NCBI GenBank assembly: GCA_031278895.1 | Contig: JAITJN010000029.1 | Span: 1-37,037, forward strand | DNA: 37,037 nucleotides | From: Candidatus Endomicrobiellum guadaloupense | Lineage (GTDB): Bacteria; Elusimicrobiota; Endomicrobiia; Endomicrobiales; Endomicrobiaceae | Direction of reading: 5' to 3' | Shown here: positions 19,501 to 27,660 of the stretch, one piece after another | Numbering within the stretch: position 1 is the stretch's first letter | Layout of the letters: every line of letters begins with the position of its first letter | Program-made: the position numbers and the translations under genes | Notes under the pieces: model-generated | Told to the model about the DNA's origin: nothing | Database searches by the model: none | Seen by the model: the letters and a program-made list of their open reading frames with translations, nothing else

Positions 19501-19671
19501 GGTTGACGCAATTCCTCCACGAAGTCTTGTAACAACACTTACTGTACCAGACTTAGAGTTAGGATTCAGTTCAACAGGAATCTTAACAACCATGATTGAC
19601 GAGAACATGATTAGCGCCATAACTATCATTAGAGTAGTTATTGGCTTTTTTATACCTATGTCAATAATCAT
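16522..19671 (-). CDS. RND-family efflux pump, inner-membrane subunit (first pump gene)
   Basis: 1049 residues with the full RND layout, diverged from its downstream neighbour. TM1 is ITTLMIVMALIMFSSIMVV, followed by VELNPNSKSGTVSVVTRL. TM4 reads NVMDNAIVVIEN (Asp401-Asn402). In TM10 the AcrB Lys940 position is Tyr899 (FGSIVYGSIIIVD), which departs from both common relay patterns and may mean reduced or altered proton coupling. A basic cytosolic tail of about 60 residues follows the last membrane segment. It starts 15 bp after the fusion-protein gene with a distant AGGA site. If the pair forms a hetero-trimer like MdtBC, this could be the less catalytic subunit; that is inference from one residue. 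Confidence 0.93.
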   Translation of the reverse strand: MIIDIGIKKPITTLMIVMALIMFSSIMVVKIPVELNPNSKSGTVSVVTRLRGGIASTEVEKYVTKPLEEVFSELNGLKEMISSSKESESNIMLEFHHGVDTDFIVVDIREKLALVRHLLPKETEKPIIAKFEQSDAPIIILALSSNKFSTEELRNVAEKSIKEKLMRVSGVANVEIGGGRERKLLIDIDNSKLIAYNLPILDVINKINLSNISVSAGNIDEANNNYVIRASGEYTDIEEIANTGIAITPSGSVIRINDIATVRDSFYEPTSFSRLNIQSVVSMYIQKETAANTISTANESIRVINKLRHEIDSEVALTVVKNDADYINKAIYSLCEALVVAVILLVGILFLFMKNIRNVIIVVTTLPLSLLISVLLMYFTKQTFNVMTLSGLAMGMANVMDNAIVVIENISFHHHRGTYKTKEELVINGTAELWQPIFASTVTTIVVFLPLVFLEPEIRQLYMPFGLTITFALLASLISTMIFVPPQIYRWQNNFSLEFQGWYMKIRYFYGKILKFVFRRQTYVWLVVFLLFLFAVHILRTRDSEFMDAGDTNTFRIGIQFPPATRIEVSNEIVKRMETKLLSFKEDVDRVSSKVEKLHTFIEVRVYKEADKFKAEFRKYFEDYTPAFVYYQDSDTSGSKEMYVDFYGQDYDTLKQLAFSSSGRLQQVKGLNDVKIRMREDEPEINLFVDHNKLADFGLTAYYFGNTLHAELRGLIATKFRKDGEQIEAVARLRPGSVRNVQDVLFLPIINTRKEVVYVGQVARAQEIKSTQEIWHKNKRRFIQLTANREKIGLKTAAKGIFAAIKTITFPRDYSFTLSGDYEKTVNSQGSFMLAIALTVILIFFVLASIFESYKQPFLIMFALPLSVIGVAFSLWIFKKPISLGVYIGIMILFGSIVYGSIIIVDKINQRRVGRTNILRVIFESCKERLRPELITFLMKTIGLLPMVLSRDAAASMWRSMSLTVLFGTLTGTILTLLIIPTAYYMMENPKKSLHGMLNNLHLLKNIGKFRSKKSKTTLTSETFKIPRIVIQNEDSSPTKIPNAPKIKI

Positions 19672-19686
19672 ACTTTAGAAACTATC

Positions 19687-20916
19687 CTAGTCTAGAGGTA
19701 TAGAAGTATCATCTTCTTTCAGTTCTTGAAACTTAACTTTTACACCATCTGAAAGTTGCCCTTGGGTTTCAATTACTAAAAGTTCTCCTAAATTAAGACC
19801 TGATAAAACTATAGTTTTTTCTCCAACCTTATCTCCAACTGCACAAGGTCTCATTTGTACAACGCCTTCACTTGGATTGGTATCTGGAACAACAACAGGA
19901 ATAAGAAATGTTGTATCATTTAAAGAAATAATACTGTCGCTAGGAACTAAAACAACATTATGAAACTCTCTTACAAAAATTGTTCCTCTTGCAAACATTC
20001 CAGAACGTAAAAGTCCATCTTTATTTTCTACATCAATTTTTACTGTTTCAGTCCTTGTTCTTTCTTTTACAACTGGAGCAATTTCAACAAGAGTTCCTTC
20101 AAATTCTCTACCAGGATATGAGTCACTATTAATAATTACTTTTTGTCCAGTCGACATTTTTAAAACATCTTTTTCAGGTATATCTACTTCAAAATTTGTA
20201 CCTTGATCACTTATAAACTTACAAACGACATCTTGTGAAGTGACATATTCTCCTGGCTTTATTATAATCTGTGCAAGAATTCCATCGCTTGGAGCAACAA
20301 GATTAGTCTTCTTTAGATTTAATTGTGCAAGATCAAGTTCAGACATGGCTGATTTTGCACGCAGTTCTGAAGCTTCTATCTCAAACTTAGCCTCAAGAAG
20401 TTTACTTTCTGCCAAAGCTTTCATCTTAAACATTTCTTCATACACTTTATATTTCTCTTTAGACGACAAATACGCAGAACGTTCACTTCTGTATCTAGAT
20501 TGAGCATAATCAACCTTAGTAACAGCATCTCTAGTATCTAAAGAACAAACAACCTGTCCTTCTGTAATCTTATCACCTTCTTTAAAATTATATTTCATAA
20601 GGTGGCCTTCTATTTGGAAGCGAAGATCATTTTCAACAGCGCCTTTTATTGATCCCATAACTGTATATTTTTCAGTAAAATCTTGTTTTTTTACCGCAGT
20701 TACTTTTACTTGAATTACCCCTTGTTCTACAACCTCTTCTTTAATCTTTTTGGCAAGCATAAAATATAACGAAACCAAAACAATAATAGAAATTAAGCTT
20801 ATCACAACTATACGAATCTTTTTTTTAAACTTTTGAGGAGATTTTTTATTTTCGTGTTCAATATAGAGAGAAATTTTGTCTATAACAAGATACAGATAGT
20901 ATTTGAGCTTTTCCAA
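19687..20916 (-). CDS. RND efflux membrane-fusion (periplasmic adaptor) protein
   Basis: 409 residues. There is a cytosolic N-terminus of about 33 residues, one membrane anchor (IRIVVISLISIIVLVSLYFML, about 34-54), then the adaptor fold: lipoyl half-motif FQIEGHLMKYNFKEGDKITEGQVV, an alpha-hairpin rich in Ala/Glu/Lys (about 135-200), second lipoyl half NLVAPSDGILAQIIIKPGEYV, beta-barrel DSYPGREFEGTLVEIAP, and a membrane-proximal domain. It links the RND pumps to the TolC channel. The start codon is TTG at 20916, chosen because a perfect AGGAGG stands 8 nt upstream. It is 15 bp after tolC and 15 bp before the first pump gene. An uncleaved anchor rather than a lipoprotein signal is notable. Confidence 0.93.
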   Translation of the reverse strand: MEKLKYYLYLVIDKISLYIEHENKKSPQKFKKKIRIVVISLISIIVLVSLYFMLAKKIKEEVVEQGVIQVKVTAVKKQDFTEKYTVMGSIKGAVENDLRFQIEGHLMKYNFKEGDKITEGQVVCSLDTRDAVTKVDYAQSRYRSERSAYLSSKEKYKVYEEMFKMKALAESKLLEAKFEIEASELRAKSAMSELDLAQLNLKKTNLVAPSDGILAQIIIKPGEYVTSQDVVCKFISDQGTNFEVDIPEKDVLKMSTGQKVIINSDSYPGREFEGTLVEIAPVVKERTRTETVKIDVENKDGLLRSGMFARGTIFVREFHNVVLVPSDSIISLNDTTFLIPVVVPDTNPSEGVVQMRPCAVGDKVGEKTIVLSGLNLGELLVIETQGQLSDGVKVKFQELKEDDTSIPLD

Positions 20917-20931
20917 TTTTTGTTCCTCCTG

Positions 20932-22392
20932 TTATCTCAAAGGCATCAATATTAATCTTTCTATTTCCGTCACCGAGGAATAATTTTGATAAGTAGCTCT
21001 TGCATAAGCAGAAATAGATTCAGCGTATTTTAGTGTTTCTTCCATTAAGTTCACAGTTGAAACCTCATAAAGAGAGTTCTGTTTTTTTAGAAGAGCGATT
21101 TTTCTTTTTCTATAAGCTATTTCTTTCTTAAGAGTTCTTGCATTATTTAAAGAGTTTAGATAGTCATTGTATGATTTCTCAGTATCAAGTCTTTTGCTCT
21201 TAAGCGTCTCAACATAATCTGAATTTGCCTGATTAAAACCAACCTTACTTTCTTTTGAGTCAACAAAATAACCTAAGTCATCTAAAAGAGCAAATTTTAT
21301 ATCTTGAGTAACAGTGTCAACTCTTTTACTGGCATCTATAATTGAAGTAGGCTCCGTTCTTTCTTTTGAATAAGAAGCCTCTAAAGAATTTCCCCACAAT
21401 CCCCAAGAAAGTTTTCCCATTACATTCCATGACATTGAAAGCTGCAATGGCTGAGTTGTAAAAGCTTCTCCACTTTTACCATAGAATCCATCAACATAAA
21501 ATTTAGGAATAATTTTTGAACGATTTATCTTAATTTTCATATCAGCCATTTCTGATTGAATTTTAGCTGACTGTACATCTAAATTATTCGTTAAAACAAA
21601 TTTCAGCAAATCATCCAAAGAAAAAGAAATTTCAGGAACATCATCTGGAAGAAAATCTACTTCTTTCTCATTTATTTCAACTACATCTGAAACACCTATA
21701 ACACTTATAAGTTTCTTTATTGCAAAGTTCATATTTATACGAGCTGCTTCATACATATCATAGATTTTATCTTTAAAATGTTCTGCTTCTAAGAGATCAA
21801 GCTGCGAAATAGCTCTTGCCTTATATTCTTTCTGTACTTTTTTAAAAAGCTGCGAAACTATTTCATTTGCATCTGCCAAAGCGTTATATTCTTGTTTTAA
21901 AGTAATGTACTCATAATATGCAAGCTTGATTTTGGCAAAGAGCTCTTCACGAGTTTTTATATAGTTAAACCTTGCGACTGTAACCATCATAGATTCATAT
22001 TTATAAGTACCTTTAGCTCTATAGCCTTCGTATATAGATTGAGATGCTTTTATTCCGTAAGATTCAGAATTGTACTCATAGTCCTCAAACACACCACTAC
22101 CTGAATTTCTTTCAGCCATAGCAGTTGTTCCTTTAGATCTTGTATGTTGAAGCGTAACTTGAGGGAAAAATGATCTTGCAGCACGGGTAGCTCTAGATTC
22201 GGCAAGTTGAATCTGTTCGTGTGTTATAGCCAATTTAGGATCGCGGGATTCACCAATCTTTATACACCTTGCTAGAAAAGCATCGCTAGAGGAGTAAACC
22301 TCTACACATAAAAACAAACAAATAATTATTATTGTTAAAACAAAAGTATATCCTCTAAGAATTTCTCTTTCTTTTAACAAATTTGTCTCCAT
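20932..22392 (-). CDS. TolC-like outer-membrane efflux channel
   Basis: 486 residues. The N-terminal membrane segment YTFVLTIIIICLFLCVEVYS is a signal peptide. The mature part has two long coiled-coil halves, each opening with a typical outer-membrane-efflux-protein repeat: DPKLAITHEQIQLAESRATRA (first) and NNLDVQSAKIQSEMADMKIKI (second), the latter followed by INRSKIIPKFYVDGFYG. This is the trimeric exit duct for the RND pumps. The annotated ATG lacks a clear ribosome-binding site; the GGAG within ATGGAGACAAATTTG could serve a TTG four codons later, so the exact start is uncertain. It is first in the efflux operon, preceded on the minus strand by a promoter-like TTGACA/TATCCT pair. Confidence 0.9.
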   Translation of the reverse strand: METNLLKEREILRGYTFVLTIIIICLFLCVEVYSSSDAFLARCIKIGESRDPKLAITHEQIQLAESRATRAARSFFPQVTLQHTRSKGTTAMAERNSGSGVFEDYEYNSESYGIKASQSIYEGYRAKGTYKYESMMVTVARFNYIKTREELFAKIKLAYYEYITLKQEYNALADANEIVSQLFKKVQKEYKARAISQLDLLEAEHFKDKIYDMYEAARINMNFAIKKLISVIGVSDVVEINEKEVDFLPDDVPEISFSLDDLLKFVLTNNLDVQSAKIQSEMADMKIKINRSKIIPKFYVDGFYGKSGEAFTTQPLQLSMSWNVMGKLSWGLWGNSLEASYSKERTEPTSIIDASKRVDTVTQDIKFALLDDLGYFVDSKESKVGFNQANSDYVETLKSKRLDTEKSYNDYLNSLNNARTLKKEIAYRKRKIALLKKQNSLYEVSTVNLMEETLKYAESISAYARATYQNYSSVTEIERLILMPLR

Positions 22393-22423
22393 TTTTTACA
22401 AATAATAGACAAATAACTACTTA

Positions 22424-22453
22424 AGGATAACACAAAACATCTTAGATTGTCAA
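22424..22453 (-). promoter_or_regulatory. candidate promoter of the tolC-efflux-autotransporter operon
   Basis: On the minus strand, TTGACA (22448-22453), an 18-bp spacer and TATCCT (22424-22429). It lies 32 bp upstream of the tolC start and points the right way. The -10 matches consensus at four of six positions. Confidence 0.5.
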
Positions 22454-22477
22454 TTTCTTGTAAAATATCACAACATG

Positions 22478-22506
22478 TAGACAAATAAGAAAAATAAGTG
22501 TATAAT
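22478..22506 (+). promoter_or_regulatory. promoter in front of the gene remnant and tRNA
   Basis: TAGACA (22478-22483), a 17-bp spacer and TATAAT (22501-22506). Transcription would begin near 22513 and run through a leader of about 110 nt to the ribosome-binding site of the small frameshifted gene, and possibly on to the tRNA. It is divergent from the efflux operon promoter, about 25 bp away. Confidence 0.6.
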
Positions 22507-22625
22507 AAATGCTAGTAGGGAAGTTTCTGGGTTTGTGGGCATTTCGGCAATTACGTATATAAGTTTTGGTTATTTTATAATACTGCTACTTGTATAAGTT
22601 AAACCTTCTGTTTAAAGGAGAAAAT

Positions 22626-22815
22626 ATGCCAAACGAACAAATTCCAGAAGACAAAGAACAGGAAGACAAAGAGATTAAACGTCGAAGATTTTTTGATCTA
22701 CTCTTTTACTATTTTCACATGTAGCTAGTTTTGCTTTTGAGCAAGATTATGCTGAAGGTCAAAACAATGTATTTAGCTTTCGTCCTCAAAAAGTGTATAA
22801 TACATGCGTTGTTTC

Positions 22816-22825
<10 letters not shown>
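22626..22825 (+). pseudogene. frameshifted small gene with signal-like N-terminus
   Basis: AAAGGAG at 22616-22622 leads to an ATG at 22626 that encodes MPNEQIPEDKEQEDKEIKRR and then RFFDLL before running into a stop at 22722. One frame over, an open stretch from 22697 reads LLLFSHVASFAFEQDYAEG, then QNNVFSFRPQKVYNT, ending at 22825 inside the tRNA. Joined, the two give a charged N-terminus, a twin-arginine-like basic patch, a hydrophobic segment and an exported-looking sequence, as expected of one gene broken by a single-base indel near 22697-22710 and truncated. I do not recognise the family. The second half could be chance, and a real 32-residue peptide is the alternative. Confidence 0.4.
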
Positions 22826-22887
<62 letters not shown>

Positions 22888-23032
22888 TTTATAATTGATA
22901 CAAATCGTAAAACTTCCGCGAACTTCTAAAATCTATTAAAACCTCATTTTAATTCTCATATATTATACTCATATTATACTTATACTGAAGTATTTAGTTG
23001 GAGTAACATAAAAAAAATGTTATTATTAGTCT

Positions 23033-24115
23033 ATGAAAAAAACAATAACTGTACGCCTTAAAAAACATAAATACAATATAATCATCTCTCCATCAACAAA
23101 AACTTTTTTTTCTAGTCTGAGAAAACAAATAAAAACTAAAACTTTCTTTATAATTAGTGATAAGAATATTGAAAAACTTCACTTAAAATCTTTGGTCAAT
23201 TTATTTAAGCAATATGGTTATAATGTACATACTGCAGTTATAAGTTATGGAGAAAAAAGCAAAAATATAAAAAATCTTTCATACTTATACAATAAAGCAC
23301 TTGAGTTAGGAATTGATAGAAAAAGTTGTGCGATAGCATTTGGCGGTGGAGTTATCGGCGATATTGCGGGATTCTTTGCTGCAACTTACATGAGAGGTAT
23401 TGATTTTATTCAAATTCCAACAACACTTCTTGCAATGACAGACTCTTGTGTTGGAGGTAAGACAGCAATAAACGTAACTAAAGGTAAAAATATAGCTGGC
23501 GCTTTTTATCAGCCAAACCTTGTATGGATAAATACTTTTTTCTTAGAGTCTCTTCCTCAAAGACAAATAAAAAATGGGCTTGCAGAGATTATAAAATATG
23601 CATTTATTTTTGACAAAAAATTTTATAACTATTTAGCAGATCTATTTGAAAACGAAATTATATCATCAAATGATCTTGATTATATAATTTATAAAAGTTG
23701 TTTTTACAAAGCAGAAATTGTAGAAAAAGATGAGAGAGAAACAATAGGCCTTAGAGCTGTATTAAACTTTGGACACACTTATGCTCATTGTCTTGAAACT
23801 GCAACTAACTATAATAGATTCTTACATGGAGAAGCTGTAGCAATTGGAATGCTTTTTGCAGCTAGACTTTCTCTAGAGTTAAAAATATGCAAAAGAGAAG
23901 TGTACTATAAAGTAAAAAATATGCTAAATATAACTGCATTTAATCTAGATACAAAGAATAAGCCTATAAAATTCCTCTCGCTTATGAAAAAAGACAAAAA
24001 GTCTGTTGATGGAAATATTAACTTTGTTCTTATAAAAGATATTGGCGAAGTTATAAACAAACAAGTTGCAGACAAAATGGTTTTAAATGTTTTAAAAAAA
24101 TTTAGGAGCATTTAA
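23033..24115 (+). CDS. aroB: 3-dehydroquinate synthase
   Basis: A 360-residue NAD- and metal-dependent enzyme of the shikimate pathway converting DAHP to 3-dehydroquinate. Motifs are AFGGGVIGDIAGFFAA, TYMRGIDFIQIPTTLLAMTD, SCVGGKTAINVTKGKNIAG, and the metal-binding regions NGLAEIIKYAF, NFGHTYAH and HGEAVAIGM. The upstream region (22888-23032) has no clear ribosome-binding site near the ATG, but three TATACT hexamers at 22964, 22975 and 22981 could be -10 boxes, so a short-leader or leaderless message is possible. aroQ starts at the very next base after the stop. Confidence 0.96.
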   Translation: MKKTITVRLKKHKYNIIISPSTKTFFSSLRKQIKTKTFFIISDKNIEKLHLKSLVNLFKQYGYNVHTAVISYGEKSKNIKNLSYLYNKALELGIDRKSCAIAFGGGVIGDIAGFFAATYMRGIDFIQIPTTLLAMTDSCVGGKTAINVTKGKNIAGAFYQPNLVWINTFFLESLPQRQIKNGLAEIIKYAFIFDKKFYNYLADLFENEIISSNDLDYIIYKSCFYKAEIVEKDERETIGLRAVLNFGHTYAHCLETATNYNRFLHGEAVAIGMLFAARLSLELKICKREVYYKVKNMLNITAFNLDTKNKPIKFLSLMKKDKKSVDGNINFVLIKDIGEVINKQVADKMVLNVLKKFRSI

Positions 24116-24550
24116 ATGAAAAAAATACTTGTAATAAATGGTCCAAATATAAATATGGTTGGTAAGAGAGAGCCTAAAATTTATGGAGATATTACTCTCA
24201 ATGATATTGAAGAACAAGCTTCTTCTCTTGCAGAAGAGTTAAAACTTGAGCTTGAGTTTTTTCAATCAAATCATGAAGGAGAGATTGTAGATAAAATTCA
24301 AAAAGCTTTTAATAATACTTTTGGAATTATTATAAATCCTGCAGCGTTTACTCATACATCTATTGCTATAAGAGACGCTTTAGCCGCTGTTGCTATTCCT
24401 ACAATAGAAGTACATATCTCAAATATCTATGCAAGAGAAGACTTCAGGCATAAATCTTATATCGCGCCTATAGTTTTAGGACAAATTTCTGGTTTTGGTA
24501 TAAATGGATACCTTTTTGCACTAAAAAAACTGGCAACGTTGGTAGTGTAA
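24116..24550 (+). CDS. aroQ: 3-dehydroquinate dehydratase, type II
   Basis: 144 residues, the usual size of the dodecameric type II enzyme that makes 3-dehydroshikimate. Motifs are [21 protein letters not shown] (catalytic Tyr in IYG), [31 protein letters not shown] (catalytic His) and [17 protein letters not shown]. The ATG directly abuts the aroB stop, and its TTAGGAG ribosome-binding site is inside the aroB 3' end, so the two steps are translationally coupled. A hairpin with a T-run follows 15 bp later. Confidence 0.96.
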   Translation: MKKILVINGPNINMVGKREPKIYGDITLNDIEEQASSLAEELKLELEFFQSNHEGEIVDKIQKAFNNTFGIIINPAAFTHTSIAIRDALAAVAIPTIEVHISNIYAREDFRHKSYIAPIVLGQISGFGINGYLFALKKLATLVV

Positions 24551-24565
24551 ACAGTTTAAAGCAAA

Positions 24566-24599
24566 AATAAGCCACGTTTTTCAACGCGACTTATTTTTT
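24566..24599. terminator. terminator between converging aroQ and gmhA
   Basis: Imperfect hairpin 24566-24595: AATAAG/CTTATT outer stem, two mismatches, and a CGTT/AACG inner stem with a TTTC loop. It is followed by T6 on the plus strand and has an A-run on the other flank, so it may serve both strands. Confidence 0.7.
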
Positions 24600-24614
24600 G
24601 TTCAATCTATTTCT

Positions 24615-25193
24615 TCAGTTAAAAACTTTTTCTTCTACAAGTTTAGCAATAATATGTATTAAAAGTATGTGGCATTCTTGAGTCCTTGCGGTAACTTTTG
24701 TCGGAGCACAATAGCATAGATCGCACATATCTTTCATTTTACCACCAACAGAATTTGTCATCCCTATTGTAAAAACACACAACTTTTTAGCAGATTCTAA
24801 AGCATTTATAACATTCTTTGAATTACCGCTTGTTGATATAGCTATAAAAATATCACCTTCTTGAGCAAAAGCCTCAAGTTGCCTGCTAAAAGAATAATCA
24901 TAACCAAAGTCATTTCCTATTGCAGTTAGCGATGATACATTATCATTTAGAGTGAGTGATGGCAATGCCACTCTATTTTTCTCAAAACGAACCACCATCT
25001 CAGCTGAAAAATGTAAAGCATCCGATGCAGATCCACCGTTTCCGCAAATAATAGTCTTTTTCTTGTTTTTGTAAGCATCAACAATTTTATTTACAACATT
25101 ATCAATATAATCTATATGAATGTCATCAAGCATTTTCTTCTTTGCGTCAATGCTATCGTTTATGAGAGTTTTGATAGTCGTTTTTATGTCCAT
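24615..25193 (-). CDS. gmhA: phosphoheptose isomerase (sedoheptulose-7-phosphate isomerase)
   Basis: A SIS-domain protein making D-glycero-manno-heptose-7-phosphate, the first step to ADP-heptose for lipopolysaccharide core. Motifs are IICGNGGSASDALHFSAEMVVRF, LTAIGNDFGYDYSFSRQL, IAISTSGNSKNVINAL and the C-terminal RTQECHILLIHIIAKLVE with the catalytic His. I chose the ATG at 25193 (192 residues, standard for GmhA). A longer frame from 25232 would add 13 non-conserved residues and overlap accC. It is 13 bp after accC and last in its unit. Its presence supports an LPS-bearing Gram-negative. Confidence 0.92.
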   Translation of the reverse strand: MDIKTTIKTLINDSIDAKKKMLDDIHIDYIDNVVNKIVDAYKNKKKTIICGNGGSASDALHFSAEMVVRFEKNRVALPSLTLNDNVSSLTAIGNDFGYDYSFSRQLEAFAQEGDIFIAISTSGNSKNVINALESAKKLCVFTIGMTNSVGGKMKDMCDLCYCAPTKVTARTQECHILLIHIIAKLVEEKVFN

Positions 25194-25206
25194 TTTCCAC
25201 CACACA

Positions 25207-26556
25207 CTATTTTGAGAATATATGTTTTGCAAGAAAATCTGTGCTTACACTACCTTTGCGAAATTGTTCGTTATCCATAATCCTAGCATGTAACGAAGAT
25301 GTATTTTTAACATTCTCTATTTCTACTTCTCTCAATGCCCTTTGCATTCTTTTAATAGCCTCATTTCTATCTAATCCAAAAGATATAACCTTTGCTATCA
25401 AACTGTCATAAAATGGAGGAATTGTATATCCTGAATAAACATGAGAGTCAATCCTAACTCCTGGACCTCCAGGCAGATACAATTTCCCTATCTTACCAGG
25501 TGATGGGAGAAAATCTTTATCAGGATCTTCAGCATTGATTCTGCACTCTATAGCATGACCTAATATCTTTACTTTTTCTGAAACAATTGAAAGTTTTCCT
25601 CCAGCTGCAAGCCTTATCTGTTCCTTTACAAGGTCTATACCTGTAACCATTTCAGTTATAGGGTGTTCAACCTGAATTCTCGTATTCATTTCCATAAAAT
25701 AAAAACGACCCTTTTTATCTACGAGAAATTCTACTGTGCCTACAGTAACATATTTAATAGCTGCAGCAGCGTGCCTCGCTGCTTTACCCATTTTTTTTCT
25801 TAAAGATTCGCTTATCAAAGGAGATGGACTTTCTTCAACAAGTTTTTGATGTCTTCTTTGTATTGAACAATCTCTTTCTGGTAAATATGCAGTTTTACCA
25901 TATTTATCTCCAAGTATCTGGAATTCTATATGGTGAGGCTCTTCAATATATTTCTCCATATATACATCTGGATTTCCAAAAGCAGCCTTAGCTTCAGTCT
26001 GAGCCATCATAATAGAGTTTTGAAGACTTTCTTCAGAAGTTACTATTCTCATTCCTTTACCGCCACCACCTGCAGTAGCTTTAACTATTACAGGATATCC
26101 TATCTTTTTTGCCATAGCAAAAATTTTTGGGTCATCGGCACTTATTGGACCATCGGAACCCGGTACAACAGGAACTCCAGATTTTTTCATAAGCTCAATT
26201 GCAGCTATTTTATCTCCCATTTGTTCTATGGATTCTTTTGAAGGTCCGATAAATTTTAAGCCACAAGCTTCGCAAACTTCAGCAAAATAAGTGTTTTCGG
26301 CCAAAAATCCGTATCCTGGATGAATAGCATCTGCACCAGAAATTTCAGCTGCTGCTATAATGCTTGGTATATTTAGATAACTGTCTGAAACGCTTGCTTC
26401 TCCAACACATATAGACTGATCGGCAATTTTCACGTGCATACTTTCTCTATCAACTTCCGAATGTATAGCAACAGTTTTAATGCCGAGATCTCTGCAAGCT
26501 CTTATTATTCTGCACGCTATTTCACCTCTATTTGCAATCAAAACCTTTTTAAACAT
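25207..26556 (-). CDS. accC: acetyl-CoA carboxylase, biotin carboxylase subunit
   Basis: A 449-residue ATP-grasp enzyme that carboxylates biotin on AccB in fatty-acid synthesis. It starts MFKKVLIANRGEIACRIIRA, with IHPGYGFLAEN, the Gly-rich ATP loop KATAGGGGKGMRIV, FLEERDCSIQRRHQK-like LPERDCSIQRRHQKLVEE, and FYFMEMNTRIQVEHPITEMVTG. The start at 26556 is preferred because GGGAGA lies five bases upstream; the frame extends four codons to 26568 (MGEK), but that ATG is itself part of the ribosome-binding region. It follows accB by 48 bp. accA/accD are not in the window. Confidence 0.95.
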   Translation of the reverse strand: MFKKVLIANRGEIACRIIRACRDLGIKTVAIHSEVDRESMHVKIADQSICVGEASVSDSYLNIPSIIAAAEISGADAIHPGYGFLAENTYFAEVCEACGLKFIGPSKESIEQMGDKIAAIELMKKSGVPVVPGSDGPISADDPKIFAMAKKIGYPVIVKATAGGGGKGMRIVTSEESLQNSIMMAQTEAKAAFGNPDVYMEKYIEEPHHIEFQILGDKYGKTAYLPERDCSIQRRHQKLVEESPSPLISESLRKKMGKAARHAAAAIKYVTVGTVEFLVDKKGRFYFMEMNTRIQVEHPITEMVTGIDLVKEQIRLAAGGKLSIVSEKVKILGHAIECRINAEDPDKDFLPSPGKIGKLYLPGGPGVRIDSHVYSGYTIPPFYDSLIAKVISFGLDRNEAIKRMQRALREVEIENVKNTSSLHARIMDNEQFRKGSVSTDFLAKHIFSK

Positions 26557-26604
26557 CTTCTCTCCCATTTGTAAATAACAGCTTGGATTTGGAATGTTTG
26601 ATAA

Positions 26605-27030
26605 TTATTTACTTGTATCAACTAAAAATAGTTCTTGTCCATATTCAACTGCTTGACCATCTGAAACAAGAACTTTCACTATTTTACCTTTAATTTTTGC
26701 TTTTACATCTTTGATAATCTTCATAGCTTCTATTTGACCAACTTTTTGATCAATAGTAACAATATCTCCTTCTTTTACAAAAGAAGGTTTATCAGCTTCA
26801 GAACTGATTGAAAAAATCCCTACCATTCTTGATTTGATTGGAATTATAAAATCTTTTTCTTGAACTTTTTTCTCTTCAACAACTTCTTTGACACAAACAA
26901 CAGGACGCTGGACATATTCAATTTCAGATTTTTTAAAATACAGAAAACTATCGCCGCTGTGATACTCCATTTCTTCAATATCAGTATGCTTTATTGATTT
27001 CAAAAACTCTTTTATTTCTTGCGGATTCAT
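26605..27030 (-). CDS. accB: biotin carboxyl carrier protein of acetyl-CoA carboxylase
   Basis: 141 residues. N-terminal dimerisation/linker part (1-60), then a biotinyl domain with the acceptor lysine in IEAMKII (Lys104). SRMVGIFSISSEADKPSFVKEGD is the domain opening and IKGKIVKVLVSDGQAVEYGQELFLV its close. The acidic and valine/glutamate linker is short. GAGGT precedes the ATG. It lies between efp and accC, the order found in many bacteria. Confidence 0.95.
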   Translation of the reverse strand: MNPQEIKEFLKSIKHTDIEEMEYHSGDSFLYFKKSEIEYVQRPVVCVKEVVEEKKVQEKDFIIPIKSRMVGIFSISSEADKPSFVKEGDIVTIDQKVGQIEAMKIIKDVKAKIKGKIVKVLVSDGQAVEYGQELFLVDTSK

Positions 27031-27089
27031 TTTAACCTCATTATATCACGGCAAAACGCGCAATATTAAATTTTCTTTAAACAAAAATT

Positions 27090-27647
27090 CTATACTCTTT
27101 CTACATATTCTCCAGTTCTTGTATCGACTTTTATTTTGTCCCCTTCTTTGATAAATAAAGGAACACGAATATCAGCACCTGTTTCAATCTTTGCCATCTT
27201 TGTAAGATTGGAAACAGAATCTCCTTTAATTCCTGGTTCTGCTTCAGCTATTGTCATTTCTATTATTATTGGAAGATCTATACCTATAAGTTCATTTTCA
27301 AGATATATAGCTTCTACTTCAAGGTTTTCTTTAAGGAAGTTTGCTTTATCACCCAATAATTCAGGATAAACGCTTATTTGTTCATATGTATTCATATCCA
27401 TGAAATTGAAATTTATACCTTCTTTGTACAAAAATTGTTTTTTCTGCCTTGTAACGCTTAATGCTTCAAACTTTTCTCCAGACTTAAAAGTACGCTCAAT
27501 AGTGCCACCCTTTTTAAGATGTCTAAGCTTAACGCGCATTATAGCTCCACCCTTTCCTGGTTTATGGTTTTGAAACCACGTAATCTGATAAGGCTCTCCA
27601 TCCACTAAAATATTAAGTCCATTTTTAAAGTCTGACGTTGAAATCAT
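27090..27647 (-). CDS. efp: translation elongation factor P
   Basis: 185 residues in three beta-barrel domains. The modified tip lysine is in NHKPGKGGAIMRV (Lys32), the position lysylated in EF-P of many bacteria; no epmA/epmB is in the window. The C-terminal domain has the family signature around IKGDSVSNLTKMAKIETGADIRVPLF. EF-P relieves ribosome stalling at polyproline. An AGGAGA site precedes the ATG, and the start is 13 bp after the peptidase gene. Confidence 0.97.
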   Translation of the reverse strand: MISTSDFKNGLNILVDGEPYQITWFQNHKPGKGGAIMRVKLRHLKKGGTIERTFKSGEKFEALSVTRQKKQFLYKEGINFNFMDMNTYEQISVYPELLGDKANFLKENLEVEAIYLENELIGIDLPIIIEMTIAEAEPGIKGDSVSNLTKMAKIETGADIRVPLFIKEGDKIKVDTRTGEYVERV

Positions 27648-27660
27648 CTTCTCTCCTAGT

